Position numbers and translations under genes: made by a program | The notes under the pieces: generated by a model | Databases searched by the model: none | Told to the model about the DNA's origin: nothing | What the model saw: the letters and a program-made list of their open reading frames with translations, nothing else | NCBI RefSeq assembly: GCF_947488025.1 | Contig: NZ_CANKYS010000002.1 | Coordinates: 124,001-188,000 of the forward strand | From: an uncultured Nocardioides sp. | GTDB lineage: Bacteria > Actinomycetota > Actinomycetes > Propionibacteriales > Nocardioidaceae | Direction of reading: 5' to 3' | DNA length: 64,000 nucleotides | In this document: positions 45,796 to 53,878 of the stretch, one piece after another | Numbering within the stretch: position 1 is the stretch's first letter | Layout of the letters: every line of letters begins with the position of its first letter

Positions 45796-46230
45796 ATGAC
45801 GAGCGAGACCAGCCGACCGAACCCCCAGGACGCGTTCGACGAACCTGGCTCCCGGCTCTGGACCGGGATGATCGGCTTCGCGTCGATCATGCTGGTGCTG
45901 ATCGGCGGCTTCCACGTCCTCGGCGGGTTCATCGCCCTCCTGGAGAACCGGGTGTACGACGCCGACGCGACGGACCTGCTCCTGTTCCAGAGCTACGCCG
46001 GGTGGGGCATCGCCCACATGGCACTCGGCACCCTCGCGTTGCTGACCGGTGTCGGCCTGGTCATGCGCAAGCCCTGGAGCCGGGTGGCCACCATGGTGAT
46101 CGCCTCCTTCAGCGCCGTGACCAACCTGGCGTTCCTCTCCGCCTCGCCCGGCTGGTACGGGTTGCTGATCATGCTGGACGTGCTCGTCATCTACGCCGTC
46201 ACCGTCCACTTCGAGGACGAGCGCGAGTAG
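45796..46230 (+). CDS. DUF7144-like small membrane protein
   Basis: 144 residues, four hydrophobic helices (IGFASIMLVLIGGFHVLGGF, AHMALGTLALLTGVGLVM, two more). ACGAGGAGCA ribosome site. Resembles the actinobacterial DUF7144 family; function unknown. Convergent with the PRC-like gene, with only 1 bp between stop codons. Confidence 0.78.
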   Translation: MTSETSRPNPQDAFDEPGSRLWTGMIGFASIMLVLIGGFHVLGGFIALLENRVYDADATDLLLFQSYAGWGIAHMALGTLALLTGVGLVMRKPWSRVATMVIASFSAVTNLAFLSASPGWYGLLIMLDVLVIYAVTVHFEDERE

Positions 46231-46231
46231 G

Positions 46232-46591
46232 TCAGCGGAAGTCCAGGTCGGCGAAGTAGCCGTCGTACTCGGCGCGTGCTGCGCCGTCGAGCTCGCACTG
46301 CGAGGCCGGGGCGGCCGCTACCTCGAGCCGGGTGAGGCCGATCCGGACCGTGCGGTCGTCATGGTCCATCGACGCGACCGCGCCTGCCGGCACCAGACGC
46401 AAACCCTCGACCTCGGGCGCGGCGTCGATCACCAGGTAGGCCGCGGCGGACAAGCTGGAAGCCCGAACGACAGTGCCGACGCGGCCGTCGGCGGCCTCGA
46501 CCGCGTAGCCGACGAGGTCGCCGTCCAGCGTCCAGGTCGACTCGCGGTAGTCCCAGACAGCGCCGCGGTAGTCCCACAACCCGTTGCTCAC
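46232..46591 (-). CDS. PRC-barrel-like domain protein
   Basis: 119 residues from GTG 46591 (GAGGTGG upstream). The N-terminus contains a short repeat (GLWDYRGAVWDYRES). The middle GYAVEAADGRVGTVVRASS then AYLVIDAAPEVEG fits a PRC-barrel fold, used in small adaptor and stress proteins. Function unknown. Confidence 0.72.
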   Translation of the reverse strand: MSNGLWDYRGAVWDYRESTWTLDGDLVGYAVEAADGRVGTVVRASSLSAAAYLVIDAAPEVEGLRLVPAGAVASMDHDDRTVRIGLTRLEVAAAPASQCELDGAARAEYDGYFADLDFR

Positions 46592-46620
46592 CGTGCCACC
46601 TCGCTCAGGACCCGCGGGGG

Positions 46621-46652
46621 GCCTTCCCCCGCACACGTCAACGTGCGAAGGC
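46621..46652 (-). terminator. Possible hairpin after the SHOCT gene
   Basis: GCCTT pairs with AAGGC and CGCAC with GTGCG around an 8-base loop, with a 4-base bulge. Lies downstream of the SHOCT gene and upstream of the PRC-like gene, both minus. No T run, so the role is uncertain. Confidence 0.3.
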
Positions 46653-46722
46653 CCGAGCCGTTACGTCTGGGTGCTGCTGCTCCGGTACCCGGAGGGTCCG
46701 TGGCCCATGCGGCGCGGTGGCG

Positions 46723-47016
46723 TCATCCGTTGAGGATGCGGTCCTTCTGCTGCTCGAACTCGAGCTCGCTGAGCACCCCGGCGGCCTTGAGCTCGCCGAG
46801 CTCCTTGAGCTGCGCCAGCTTGTCGTCCATGGTGGCCTGCGGTGCGGGCGGCTCTGCGTACTGCTGGGGCGGCGCCTCGGCGTACTGCTGCTGTTGCTGC
46901 TGCTGCTCCTGCTCGGCCCACCGGCCCGCCTGTCGGCGCGAGACCCGGTTGGACACGGCCGTGGCGGTACCGGCGATGGCGGCGGTGCGTGCGACACCGC
47001 GGATGAGACCTGGCAT
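46723..47016 (-). CDS. SHOCT-domain protein with Gln-rich linker
   Basis: 97 residues: an N-terminal Ala/Arg-rich segment, a glutamine run (EQEQQQQQQQYAE) and PPQQYAEPP linker, and a C-terminal SHOCT domain (DKLAQLKELGELKAAGVLSE then EFEQQKDRIL). SHOCT domains mediate oligomerisation. The Gln run is encoded by a CAG/CAA repeat that may vary in length. Confidence 0.85.
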   Translation of the reverse strand: MPGLIRGVARTAAIAGTATAVSNRVSRRQAGRWAEQEQQQQQQQYAEAPPQQYAEPPAPQATMDDKLAQLKELGELKAAGVLSELEFEQQKDRILNG

Positions 47017-47043
47017 GACGTGTTCCTGTTCTCTCGTGGATGA

Positions 47044-47427
47044 TCAGGCCGGGGCGCCGGAGTCGGCGGCCTCGGCGGCAGCGAGCAGGGCCTGGACGGG
47101 GATGCGACCGCTGGCCACCAGCTGCCCGCCGCCCCGACGCACGGCTCGGGCGAAGGGCGCGGCCCACACGTTCTCGTAGACGAGGATGCCCGCGGAGCTG
47201 CCCGCTTCGAGCGCGGTGCCGGCCTCGTCCAGGTCTCCCTCGTCCAGCAGTCCCGACGACGCGCCCTCGAAGACGGTCAGGTCGAGCTCGCCGTCGCCGT
47301 CGATGTCACGGATGTCGATCGCGTGGATGGACCCGTCCGGGTCCTTGGTGACGAAGGCGAGGTCCAGGATGCGGATGAGCCCCCGGTCGACGAGGTCGAC
47401 CAGGATCGCGAAGCCCTCCCCCGTCAT
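47044..47427 (-). pseudogene. DUF6325-family protein missing its N-terminus
   Basis: 127 residues from ATG 47427, but homology to the family seems to start at about GSRMTGEGFAI, so the usual first about 15-20 residues are gone. The rest is well preserved (VDLVDRGLIRILDLAFVTKD, then ILVYENVWAAPFARAVR). Upstream, the sequence changes abruptly to an ion-pump ATPase gene in another frame. A deletion joined the two genes. It might still be translated from the remaining ATG. Confidence 0.72.
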
Positions 47428-48715
47428 CCTGCTCCCTGTCGAGCCCGCCCTTGGCCCCGAGCACGATGAGCGCACCCTCCGTCGGGTCGCCGATCAGGCT
47501 CTCCCCGTCGAGGACGGCGTCGGCGCACAGCACCATCGGCAGCAGGTAGGGGTCGAGGTCGTGGCGCTGCCCACCCACATGGCTGATGTCGCCCCTCGTG
47601 CTGTAGCCCTCGCCGGACACGGTGTACCGGTTGTGACCGGGGATGATCAGCTCGCGGGCGGTCATCTTGTTCAGGGTCAGGGTGCCGGTCTTGTCGGAGC
47701 AGATCGCGGACGTCGATCCCAGCGTCTCCACCGCGGGCAGGCGCTTGACGATGGCGTGGCGGCTGGCGATCTCCCTGGTCCCCATCGAGAGCAGCGCGGT
47801 CACCACGGCCGGAAGGCCGGTCGGGATGGCGGCCACGGCAAGCGCGACACCCGTGACGAACAGCGTGTCAAAGGACTCACCGCGGGCGAGTCCCAGCAGC
47901 ACGACCAGCACGAGCGCGACGGCGGCGATCGCGGCAATGATCTTGGACAGGGCGTCGAGCTGCTTCTGAAGCGGCGTCTTGCTGGTCTCGGTGTTGGCGA
48001 GCATGTGGGCGATGTGGCCGATCTCCGTACCCATGCCGGTAGCGGTGACGATGAGCTCTCCGCGTCCGCGAGTGACCGACGTGTTCATGTAGGCCATGCA
48101 GGTCCGGTCGCCGAGCGGGACGTCATCCCCCATGACTGGCTCGGTGGACTTCCCGACCGGGAGGCTCTCACCGGTCAATGCCGCTTCCTCGATCTCCAAG
48201 GTCGCGGCGAGGCAGACCCGGGCGTCAGCAGGAACCAGGTTGCCCGCTTCGACGAGGACGACGTCGCCGGGCACCAGCTCCTCGGCGTCGATCTCCACCG
48301 CCTGGCCATCTCGGCGAACCCGGGCGATCGTCTTCATCATCTGCGCGAGCGCCTTGACGCTCTCCTCGGCCTTGGACTCCTGGCGCAGGCCGATCACGGC
48401 GTTGAAGACGGTGAGCCCAGCCAGCACGACGGTGGTGCCGGTGTCTCCGGTGACCAGCTGGTTCACCAGGGCCGCACCCAGGAGGATGACTTGCATGAAA
48501 TCCTGGTACTGACGCAGGAATGCCCGCCACCCCGGTTCCTTCTTTCCCCCGGCCAACCGGTTTGCTCCGTATGACTCCAGCCGGACTCGCGCCTCGTCCC
48601 CGGAGAGCCCCCGAGCAGGATCTACCCCCAGCTCACGCGCCACCTCGTCGACGTCGGCAGCGACCGGATCGAAGCCACGACGATCCGCGACAGCAGCGGT
48701 ATCGGGGCTTGCCAT
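47306..48715 (-). pseudogene. Cation P-type ATPase, truncated after the phosphorylation domain
   Basis: 469 codons, while intact pumps of this type run to about 900. Present: the N-terminal cation-ATPase domain, helices 1-4, the actuator domain (ALTGESLPVGKS), and the phosphorylation site ICSDKTGTLTLNKMT. Homology ends near residue 426 (LIVLGAKGGLD, about 47438); after that the frame reads the neighbouring DUF6325 gene out of register to a stop at 47306. The rest of the catalytic domain and helices 5-10 are lost, so it should not transport ions. A perfect 7-5-7 palindrome stands upstream. Confidence 0.85.
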
Positions 48716-48777
48716 AGCAGGCCTCCACGTGTTGGTTGGTCGAGGCTCAATGGTCGTGACCGGCCGGGTCCTCTGGC

Positions 48778-48796
48778 CTCACCCCCGGCGGGTGAG
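48778..48796. promoter_or_regulatory. Operator-like palindrome CTCACCC-N5-GGGTGAG upstream of the ATPase remnant
   Basis: Perfect 7-5-7 palindrome with centre CCGGC, 63 bp before the ATPase start and beyond the 3' end of the MFS gene, so it belongs to the ATPase gene. Best copy of the four. Confidence 0.6.
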
Positions 48797-48893
48797 GGAT
48801 GGGCCGCCCGTCCAAGGTGGATGACCACGACGTGATCGCGAACAACCCGTGCCGGGCCGGATCGGTCACGCGGCCGGCCACCCGCGGGGGTCG

Positions 48894-50474
48894 TCAGTAC
48901 AGCCCTGCATCGTGGTCCGCGGTCGACGGCGCTGGATCAGGCAGGCGCATCATGCGGAAGGAGATGGCGATACCGCCGAGCGCCGCGAGGAGCGCGACAA
49001 CGAGCGCTACCTGGAGCGCCAGGTCCCGAGCATCGGCGTTGATGCCCAGGATCTCGTCCTGCACGCTCTCGGGCTGCGCGGCGAGGAGCTCTTCGAGCTG
49101 CGCGTCACTCATCACTTGCGCGTCCTCCTCGAGAACCGACGCGACCCGTTCCTGGTCAGCCGGCGGCAGGACACTGCTCGACCCCGCCATGGTCGTGAAG
49201 GCGGTCGACAAAGTGGCGAGCATGATCGCGCCGGCGAAGGCGAGACCGAACGACAGGCCGAACGACCCGGTTGCCGAGGTCACCCCAGCAGCCTCGCCGA
49301 CCCGTTCCTCCGAGAGGGGAGCGAGCGCGTAGTTGTTGAGCTGGGATGCGAGGAGGCCGAGGCCGGCTCCGGCAAGCATGAGCGGCAGGACCAGGTGCCA
49401 ACCGGAGTCCGCCCGAGGCACCAGTGGGATGAGGCCGACGATCGATGCGGCGAGCAGGACGAAGCCCGCTCGGATGATGCTGCTCGCCCTCCGCCGCCCC
49501 GCCCTCCGTCCGGCGAGCAGTGCGACACCGAACATCGTGAGCGACAGCGGCGCCAGCGTGATGCCTGCCTCAAGCGCGTTGTAGCCCCAGACGAGCTGCA
49601 GGAAGATGGGCAATGCGATGAGCAGCCCGCCGAGCGCGACCTGCTGGAGGAAGATCTGGGCGACGCCCGTGCTGAACAACTTCGAGGAGAAGAGGCCCGG
49701 ATCGAGAAGCGCGGGCTGTCCCTCGCGCTTGCGTCGGACCAGCCAGTACACGAGGCCACCCATCGCGGCGGCTCCGATCGCGAGGAGCAGCGCGACGGAC
49801 TCGCCGCCCTCCTGCCACACGAGGACCCCGATGACGAGCCCGCCCATGCCGATGACCGACAAGAACGCCCCGACCAGGTCGACCGAGCGGTCTCCGGTGT
49901 ACGGCACGTCACGGATGCCCCGGCTTCCGAGCAGCACGATGCCGATGATGAGCGCCTCCAACAGGAACCCGACGCGCCACGACATGAGGGTGGTGACGAA
50001 GCCTCCGACCAGCGGACCGATAGCGGCGGCGATTGCGGCTGACGCTCCGACCAGCGCGAACACCTTGGCGCGGACCTTGCCGGTGAAGTTCCCGTGGATC
50101 AGCGACTGCATCGCGGGCAGGTAGAGCGAGGCCCCGAGCCCACCGAGGATCGCCCAGAAGACGATGATCGCCGTCAAGTCCTGGGCGAAGACCATGGCCA
50201 GTGCTCCGACGGCGTAGAACACCATGCCGACGACGAACGCGCGCTTGCGACCGAAGAGATCACCGACCTTGCTGCTGATCAGGATGAACGCAGCGGACAC
50301 GAGGGCTTCGATCGCCACGGCTGACTGGACGCCGCTCACCGTTGTGTCGAGGTCCTTGACGACAGCCGAGATCGAGACGTTCATGAACGACGTGTCGATC
50401 ACGAAGACGAACATCGCCGCGGCGAGGAGAATGCCTTGGCGGGGGATGCCGTTCGAGCTCTCGGCTGGAGCCAT
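48894..50474 (-). CDS. MFS transporter, DHA2 family (second copy)
   Basis: 526 residues from ATG 50474 (MAPAESSNGIPRQG), about 14 helices. MFS motif SSKVGDLFGRKRAFVVGM. A large extracellular-type loop (about residues 440-490, rich in Glu/Gln) lies before the last helix. Substrate unknown. Different from the MFS protein at 39.4 kb, and of slightly less extreme base composition than most neighbours, which may mean more recent arrival. Confidence 0.9.
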   Translation of the reverse strand: MAPAESSNGIPRQGILLAAAMFVFVIDTSFMNVSISAVVKDLDTTVSGVQSAVAIEALVSAAFILISSKVGDLFGRKRAFVVGMVFYAVGALAMVFAQDLTAIIVFWAILGGLGASLYLPAMQSLIHGNFTGKVRAKVFALVGASAAIAAAIGPLVGGFVTTLMSWRVGFLLEALIIGIVLLGSRGIRDVPYTGDRSVDLVGAFLSVIGMGGLVIGVLVWQEGGESVALLLAIGAAAMGGLVYWLVRRKREGQPALLDPGLFSSKLFSTGVAQIFLQQVALGGLLIALPIFLQLVWGYNALEAGITLAPLSLTMFGVALLAGRRAGRRRASSIIRAGFVLLAASIVGLIPLVPRADSGWHLVLPLMLAGAGLGLLASQLNNYALAPLSEERVGEAAGVTSATGSFGLSFGLAFAGAIMLATLSTAFTTMAGSSSVLPPADQERVASVLEEDAQVMSDAQLEELLAAQPESVQDEILGINADARDLALQVALVVALLAALGGIAISFRMMRLPDPAPSTADHDAGLY

Positions 50475-50789
50475 GAGATCACTACACCCGTCGGTGCGGG
50501 GCGACGCGCGGACGTCGCCGAGAAGGAGAAGGCCGGTCGATCCGATCGTGAGCCCAACGGCCGCGCCTGGCCTCACCCGCACCGAGGGAACGCTCATCGA
50601 GCGCCGTTGCCGTGGCGCTGTTCCCGGCGCTACGCCGTCGCATCGAGCTGACCGGCGCGTCGAGCACCAGCGTCCTGGTGACGGGCCGTCACCTCGGGCG
50701 CGATGGATCGTTGGACCGACCATGGGTCCCACATGCCGACAGCCCCTGGATCTGCTCGTGGCGCAGGTCAGGGACTGTCGCGGACTCGG
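50475..50789. other. 315-bp gap between the MFS start and tRNA-Val
   Basis: No convincing gene. It holds a lone CTCACCC half-site (50572-50578) with a poor partner arm (GAGGGAA), which may be a decayed version of the regional palindrome about 100 bp upstream of the MFS gene. Otherwise featureless by eye. Confidence 0.5.
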
Positions 50790-50861
50790 TGGGCGATACT
50801 GGGTTCGAACCAGTGACCTCTTCGGTGTGAACGAAGCGCGCTACCACTGCGCCAATCGCCC
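50790..50861 (-). tRNA. tRNA-Val (anticodon CAC)
   Basis: 72 bases that fold fully: acceptor GGGCGAT pairs with ATCGCCC, D arm GCGC/GCGC, anticodon stem CTTCG/CGAAG with loop TTCACAC (anticodon CAC, reads GUG), T arm ACTGG/CCAGT with loop TTCGAAC, discriminator A. The genomic sequence after the discriminator is CCG, so the final A of CCA is not encoded. Confidence 0.96.
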
Positions 50862-50909
50862 GAGCTCGGCAGAACGGTATCCCATCGTGCGGCCTGAGCC
50901 GGAATCGGG

Positions 50910-51413
50910 TCAGGAATCCGCGCCGACGGTGCGGTCGGCCGTCCTGCGCCCGCGCGCCTTGATGTCACGGCGCAGCTCGTCGGCCTTCTCGGGGTGCCCG
51001 TGGAAGCGCCGGTAGCTGTAGATGATCAACCCGACCGCGATGAACGCGGAGGCCACCTGGGTGACGCCGGTCCAGATCCCACCGGGCAGCCACCACGTCT
51101 CGGACACCGGCCACCAGTCGGGCGCCGGGGGCGTGATGATCCAGAGCACGCCGCACGCGGCCAGGACGATCGCACCGAGGCAGGAGGCGACGATGCGGGG
51201 CCAGGTCTCCACACTCTCCGCGGCGCCCAGCATCGCGCGCAGCCGGACCGGCTCGACGCGCCTCTCCGCCCAGTCGTACTGCTGGGAGAGCACCGCCAGG
51301 CCGGCGAAGATGCCGAGCAGTCCCGGGCCGGGCAGGAAGATCGCCGCCACACCGAGGAGCAGCAACGTCCATCCCAGGACCTCGAGACCGATGCGCTTGG
51401 CTACCCCCGTCAT
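50910..51413 (-). CDS. PGPGW-motif membrane protein (TIGR02611-like)
   Basis: 167 residues. Two N-terminal helices around the family motif FLPGPGLLGIFAGLAVLS, then a charged loop, two more helices and a basic tail (RRDIKARGRRTADR). A conserved actinobacterial family of unknown function. Ends 48 bp before tRNA-Val on the same strand. Confidence 0.83.
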   Translation of the reverse strand: MTGVAKRIGLEVLGWTLLLLGVAAIFLPGPGLLGIFAGLAVLSQQYDWAERRVEPVRLRAMLGAAESVETWPRIVASCLGAIVLAACGVLWIITPPAPDWWPVSETWWLPGGIWTGVTQVASAFIAVGLIIYSYRRFHGHPEKADELRRDIKARGRRTADRTVGADS

Positions 51414-51580
51414 GCGTAAGAACCTACCCGGCCGGGCCAGCGGTTTCTCTGCGGGCGAAAGCCCGGGTTACCGTCAAGTTCGCTCCGAGCCAGCATCAAG
51501 ATCCGGTCTGGACCGGTTCGGGTCATATTTTGCCGTTTTGCATCATGAGCATCCCGGCATGCCGTCTCATGAGCACGCAA

Positions 51581-51602
51581 CCCGGGGAAGCCTCGCCCCG
51601 GG
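51581..51602 (+). promoter_or_regulatory. 5' leader hairpin of the SsgA-family gene
   Basis: CCCGGGG (51581-51587) pairs perfectly with CCCCGGG (51596-51602) over an 8-base loop, 8 bases before the AGGAG ribosome site. It is strong enough to affect translation. Just upstream two copies of TCATGAGCA (about 20 bp apart) form a direct repeat. Confidence 0.4.
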
Positions 51603-51621
51603 CGACCACTAGGAGCCCTCG

Positions 51622-52056
51622 ATGAACCTGTCCGGTAACGGGCACACCCTGTCCGACGTCGCGTTGGACATCACCGTCGAGTGCATGGACGACCGCGGCA
51701 TCCGCCACGAGATCGACACGGTGCTCAGCTATGCGAGCTCCGACCCGTTCGCCGTGGCCATGACCTTCGTCACCTCCGACGGCAACCTGGTGTGGACCTT
51801 CGGCCGAGACCTGCTGATCCGCGGCACCGAGGCCCCGGCCGGCGACGGCGACGTCCACGTCTCCCCCGCCATCGGGCTCAGCGGCCGCGCCATGGTCTCG
51901 ATCGAGCTCAGCTCGCCCGACGGCCACCTCGTGCTGCTCGCCCGCGCGGCGGACGTGCTCGACTTCATCGCCCGCACCGTCGCCGTGGTCGCCCCCGGCA
52001 CCGAGTCCGACGCCTTCGACGCGGACCTGCTGATCAGCCAGCTCCTCGCGTCCTGA
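51622..52056 (+). CDS. SsgA-family sporulation/cell-division regulator
   Basis: 144 residues. SsgA-like proteins (SALPs) guide septum placement by recruiting FtsZ in sporulating actinobacteria. Family pattern: SYASSDPFAVAMTF, then LVWTFGRDLLIRGTEAPAG, GDVHVSP, VSIELSSPDGHLVLLARA and a tail VAPGTESDAFDADLLI. Closest in layout to SsgB. Present here although this genus is not a classical spore former (inference), so a cell-division role is more likely. AGGAGCCCTCG precedes the ATG. Confidence 0.9.
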   Translation: MNLSGNGHTLSDVALDITVECMDDRGIRHEIDTVLSYASSDPFAVAMTFVTSDGNLVWTFGRDLLIRGTEAPAGDGDVHVSPAIGLSGRAMVSIELSSPDGHLVLLARAADVLDFIARTVAVVAPGTESDAFDADLLISQLLAS

Positions 52057-52069
52057 TCGTCGCCCCGGC

Positions 52070-53878
52070 CTACACCCGGGAGTGCTGGGCGATCCAGCTC
52101 GCGTGCAGGCCGGCGTAGACGCTCCCCGCCTGCGTGACGAGCTCGCGGTGGGGTCCGCGCTGCACCACGCGCCCCTTGTCGACCACGATCACCTCGTCGG
52201 CGCTCTCGGCCGTCGACAGCCGGTGCGCGATGGTGACCGAGGTCCGTGACTGCATGAGTCGCTCGAGGGCGCGGCCGATCTGCATCTCCAGCGCCGGGTC
52301 GACCGCGCTGGTCGCCTCGTCGAGGACCAGGAGGTCGGGGTCTGCGAGGTGGGCCCGCAGCAGCGCGACGAGCTGGCGCTCGCCGGCCGACAGCGACTCG
52401 CCCCGCTGCCCGACCTGGGTGTGCAGCCCGCGCGGGAGGCCGCGCAGCCAGTCGTCGATGCCGAGCTCGACCGCCGACGCCCGGATCTGGTCCTCGGTGG
52501 CGTCGAGCTTGCCGTAGCGCACGTTGGCCGCGATCGAGTCGTCGAACAGGAATCCCTCCTGCGGCACCAGCACGACGCTGCGCCGCAGGGACCGCGCGTC
52601 GATGCGGCGTACGTCGACTCCGTCGAGCAGCACGGAGCCGTCGCTCGGGTCCATCAGGCGGGTGAGCAGCTTGGCGAAGGTGGACTTGCCCGAGCCGGTC
52701 TCCCCCACGATCGCCACGCGCGTGCCGGCGTCGATCGCGAGGTCCACCTCGCGGAGCACCGGAGGCCCGTCGGGGTAGGCGAAGCTGACGTCGGCGAACC
52801 GGACGTCGATCGGACCGCGGGGCAGGACCTCGCCGTCGGGGCCGGGGTCGAGGAGGTCGGCCGGGGTCTCCAGGATGCCGAGGACCCGGCGCCAGCTGGC
52901 GATCGCGTTCTGCGCGTCGGTGAGGATCTGGGTGCCCATCTGGACCGGACCCACGAAGAGCGTGACGAGGAAGGCGAAGGCGAGCACCTTGCCGGACGTC
53001 ATGTCACCGGTGAAGCCGAGCAGCACGCCGATCACGATCACGCCGGCGTTGGCCAGGCCGGCCGAGAGCCCGCCGAGGGAGAACGAGGTGACGGTGTAGG
53101 TCTGCGCGTGGGTGTAGGCGTCCTGCCAGTCCTGGATGGCGGTGTCGATGCGCGCCTGCGTGCGGTCCTCGATGCCGTAGGAGCGGACGACCGCGGCGCC
53201 GACGACCGGCTCGGAGATCGCGCCGAGCAGCACGCCGACCTGGTGGCGTACGACGGTGTAGGCGGCCGACAGCTTCTTCTGGAACCAGCGGATCGAGAGG
53301 AACAGCGGCGCGAAGGCGAGCCACACGACCAGGGCCAGCTGCCAGCTGTAGACGACCATCAGCACGGTCGCGACCAGCATCTGCCCGATGCTGACGACGA
53401 AGATGAGGCCGCCGAAGACCAGGAACTGGCTGACCTGGTCGACGTCGCTGGTCACCCGCGAGACCAGTGCGCCGCGGCGCTCGGTGTTCTGGGTGAGCAG
53501 CGGGAGGTCGTGGACGTGGCGGAACGCCTTGGTGCGCAGCGTCGCGAGCCCGCGCTCGGAGACGGTGAACAGCCGGCTCGTCATCAGGTAGGACGCCCAG
53601 CTGGTCACGAGGATCGCGACCGCGGCCAGCACGCCCATCCAGGCGACGTAGTCGAGGCGCGGCCCACCAGGACCGTTGAGGCCGCGGTCGAGGGTCTGCT
53701 GCACCGCGATCGGCACGACGATCTGGCCGCACGAGGCGATCACCGCGTAGAAGAGGGTGAGCCCGAGGCCCTCGCGGAGCTCGGGTGAGTACTTCGCGCC
53801 GAGGCGGAGGGTGGCGATGGCCCCGATGTCCTCCCCGGTGTCCATGCGGGTGCCGGAGGTGGGGGCGGTGGCGCTCAT
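52070..53878 (-). CDS. ABC exporter half-transporter, subunit B of a pair
   Basis: 602 residues, exporter membrane domain then ATPase domain (Walker A GETGSGKSTFAKLL, signature ESLSAGERQLVALLRAHL, Walker B LLVLDEATSAVD). The signature is SAGER rather than SGGQ, a departure common in the non-equivalent site of heterodimeric exporters. ATG overlaps the end of the partner gene as ATGA. Substrate unknown, likely drugs or lipids. Confidence 0.93.
   Translation of the reverse strand: MSATAPTSGTRMDTGEDIGAIATLRLGAKYSPELREGLGLTLFYAVIASCGQIVVPIAVQQTLDRGLNGPGGPRLDYVAWMGVLAAVAILVTSWASYLMTSRLFTVSERGLATLRTKAFRHVHDLPLLTQNTERRGALVSRVTSDVDQVSQFLVFGGLIFVVSIGQMLVATVLMVVYSWQLALVVWLAFAPLFLSIRWFQKKLSAAYTVVRHQVGVLLGAISEPVVGAAVVRSYGIEDRTQARIDTAIQDWQDAYTHAQTYTVTSFSLGGLSAGLANAGVIVIGVLLGFTGDMTSGKVLAFAFLVTLFVGPVQMGTQILTDAQNAIASWRRVLGILETPADLLDPGPDGEVLPRGPIDVRFADVSFAYPDGPPVLREVDLAIDAGTRVAIVGETGSGKSTFAKLLTRLMDPSDGSVLLDGVDVRRIDARSLRRSVVLVPQEGFLFDDSIAANVRYGKLDATEDQIRASAVELGIDDWLRGLPRGLHTQVGQRGESLSAGERQLVALLRAHLADPDLLVLDEATSAVDPALEMQIGRALERLMQSRTSVTIAHRLSTAESADEVIVVDKGRVVQRGPHRELVTQAGSVYAGLHASWIAQHSRV

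Noticed and set aside
46860..46920. CAG/CTG microsatellite as a separate repeat element
   Set aside because: It encodes the in-frame glutamine run of the SHOCT protein and is explained by that gene.
50572..50590. Regional palindrome before the second MFS gene
   Set aside because: The right arm matches only 4 of 7 bases; kept only as a possible decayed site.
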